Assembly: GCF_002258785.1 (NCBI RefSeq)
Contig: NZ_NOYI01000008.1
Location: forward strand, 124,001-188,000
Length of the DNA stretch: 64,000 nucleotides
From: Rhodococcus sp. 06-235-1A
Lineage (GTDB): Bacteria > Actinomycetota > Actinomycetes > Mycobacteriales > Mycobacteriaceae
Reading direction: 5' to 3'
Made by a program: the position numbers and the translations under genes. Under the pieces are notes generated by a model. That model did not search any database, was not told the origin of the DNA, and was given only the letters and a program-made list of their open reading frames with translations. Shown here in pieces: positions 63,701-64,000 of this stretch (its first letter is position 1; each line of letters begins with the position of its first letter).

Positions 63701-64000
63701 ACCGATGGCGATCCGCGTACATCCTGGACCGCGCCGGAGAAGTCGATCACCGATCGAGCCGGTACCGACCCCACTCTGACCATCCAATTGCCCGCCCCCA
63801 CACTGGTGGACGGGCTCGAGCTCAGCCCCAGCCTGGGCGCACTTCCGGCCCATCCGACTCGGGTCGCGGTGAACCTGGGCAACGGGCCCATGGTGCGCGA
63901 TGTCGACATCGACGGCTCGACGACACTCGATCTGGCACCGTACGTGACCGACAGGATCGTGCTGTCGATCGTGGACTGGGACGGTGTGTTGGACCGAAAT
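60776..64000 (+). CDS. aftD: Arabinofuranosyltransferase AftD, 5' part (runs off window)
   Basis: The frame is open for 1,075 codons from ATG 60776 to base 64000 with no stop; mycobacterial AftD has about 1,400 residues. The first periplasmic loop has VADTKFDLAQNP, the acidic motif of GT-C arabinofuranosyltransferases. About ten membrane helices follow up to residue ~425. The rest is periplasmic with carbohydrate-binding modules (AAVDGDLATSWISNGIE, FAATDGDPRTSWTAPEK). It adds alpha-(1-3) arabinofuranose branches to cell-wall arabinan. The ribosome binding site is weak. Confidence 0.9.
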   Translation, partial: MISAEPLGRKWLLGVSALAFLLTFLQVPGFTVADTKFDLAQNPLGFLERASHQWNSAAPLGQVQNQAYGYFFPHGAFFAGGDLLSIPPWITQRIWWALLLIAGFWGIVRLAEALGIGSRSSRLIAATAFVLSPRVITTLASISSETMPMMLAPWVLIPIVRCLTGDNAKQTARRAAAQSALAVALMGAVNAVATAAAVLVAVIWMLSHRPNRRWVLFGTWWTGFLVLATLWWIVPLLLLGKVSPPFLDYIESSGTTTQWTSLTEVLRGTGSWTPFVSPERVAGAVLVTQPAAVIATGLIAAAGITGLAMRSMPARGRLTIMLFVGLVGLGAGFVGDLDGPFASAVRVFLDSAGAPLRNIHKLEPVIRIPLVLGLAHLLARVPLPGSVPRPQWRTAVAHPEKHPMMAVNALVLVALALSTSLAWTGKLAPRGAYEAVPQYWHDAADWLTDNASGSSPDGSDAQRALIVPGAPFALQTWGLTRDEPLQALATTPWAVRDAVPLTPPGAIRALDSVQRLFADGRPSTGLADTLLGQGISYVVVRNDLDPEDSRSTRPASVHQVLDGSPGLTRVAEFGEDVAPGQVDGVVLDGDLRPPYPAVEIYSVNGSSDTPASGPYTVDLNRVPVVQGGPESILRSNELRNTGIRTPVPAGPTLLASDAAAAGIPVDSVTVTDTPMNRETDFGQVDNHSSALRAADEPRHSLNEVPDYPVYGAETVDAEWEGATLTASSSASDSTQIGGSAPGSGVAAAVDGDLATSWISNGIERAVGQWLQLDFDTPVRGGLLHLRTSPGTIGDPVKWLEITTPNGSTAARVDEPGEPMTVSLPGGETPWLRITAKSTVDNTSGSQFGISEVSVDDYSDRDNPKPVPIVHRAVLPATPTGASVDAWELGQEFPGRSGCLDTEDRIRCSSGLSKSPEELGRFSRTIRVPMGTAVIPDLTVRTRQSPELEALLAQPGRPLASGASDVADLHGSAFAATDGDPRTSWTAPEKSITDRAGTDPTLTIQLPAPTLVDGLELSPSLGALPAHPTRVAVNLGNGPMVRDVDIDGSTTLDLAPYVTDRIVLSIVDWDGVLDRN

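Overview
The window is high-GC, gene-dense actinobacterial DNA from a mycolic-acid-producing member of the Mycobacteriales. A Rhodococcus-type genome fits best. The evidence is a fused HadA/HadB mycolate dehydratase, a FadE5 / FadA2-FabG4-HtdX set, LpqI and an AftD arabinofuranosyltransferase arranged as around Rv0236c-Rv0245 of Mycobacterium tuberculosis, a dCTP deaminase, an mtnP-epimerase-GT2-DUF2064 block like Rv0535-Rv0541c, and an Rv1355c-Rv1354c-like pair. Family and synteny statements come from recalled knowledge; no database search was run.

Layout. 0-9 kb: the end of a secreted lipase, an alpha/beta hydrolase, then a minus-strand hexonate operon (L-gulonate 5-dehydrogenase-like, ManD, KDG kinase, UxuB-like reductase, KDPG aldolase, with an MFS importer behind it) divergent from a FadR-type GntR regulator. 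9-13.6 kb: thiolase, HxlR regulator, LysE exporter, CGNR zinc-finger protein with a VOC protein, fused HadAB. 13.6-19.5 kb: three actin/Hsp70-like (ASKHA) proteins, two of them membrane-anchored with Pro/Thr-rich tails, mixed with an ANTAR protein and a CYTH-CHAD protein. 19.5-25 kb: dcd, then a tight operon of a GNAT/autoinducer-synthase-like protein, an E1-like/nitroreductase fusion and a GAF-GGDEF-EAL protein, followed by tRNA-Gly(CCC). 25-32 kb: secreted GH16 and lipase, a PucR regulator divergent from an aldehyde dehydrogenase-GMC oxidoreductase pair, then a lipoprotein.

32.7-41 kb: small membrane protein, methyltransferase, large membrane protein, the mtnP-epimerase-GT2-DUF2064 operon, a 53-residue membrane protein, MarR, a secreted DUF4185-like protein and a second methyltransferase. 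41-45 kb: fadE5, then a DUF559/AbiEi-like gene flanked by palindromic GC-rich repeats, then a flavin reductase. 45-54 kb: VanW-family protein, a PucR regulator with iteron-like sites, and a five-gene Liv-type ABC importer. 54-64 kb: fadA2, fabG4-htdX, a TetR regulator, lpqI, a universal stress protein, a DUF2613 peptide and aftD, which runs off the right end.

Connections. Nearly every operon uses 4-base ATGA/GTGA stop-start overlaps. One palindrome, TTACT-N4-AGTAA or a close variant, lies before fadE5, between fadA2 and fabG4, and before the TetR gene, which suggests one fatty-acid regulon. A TGGTANNACNG box lies before both the hexonate operon and its transporter. Several genes, mostly regulators, appear leaderless, with a TANNNT -10 element 6-7 bases before the start codon.
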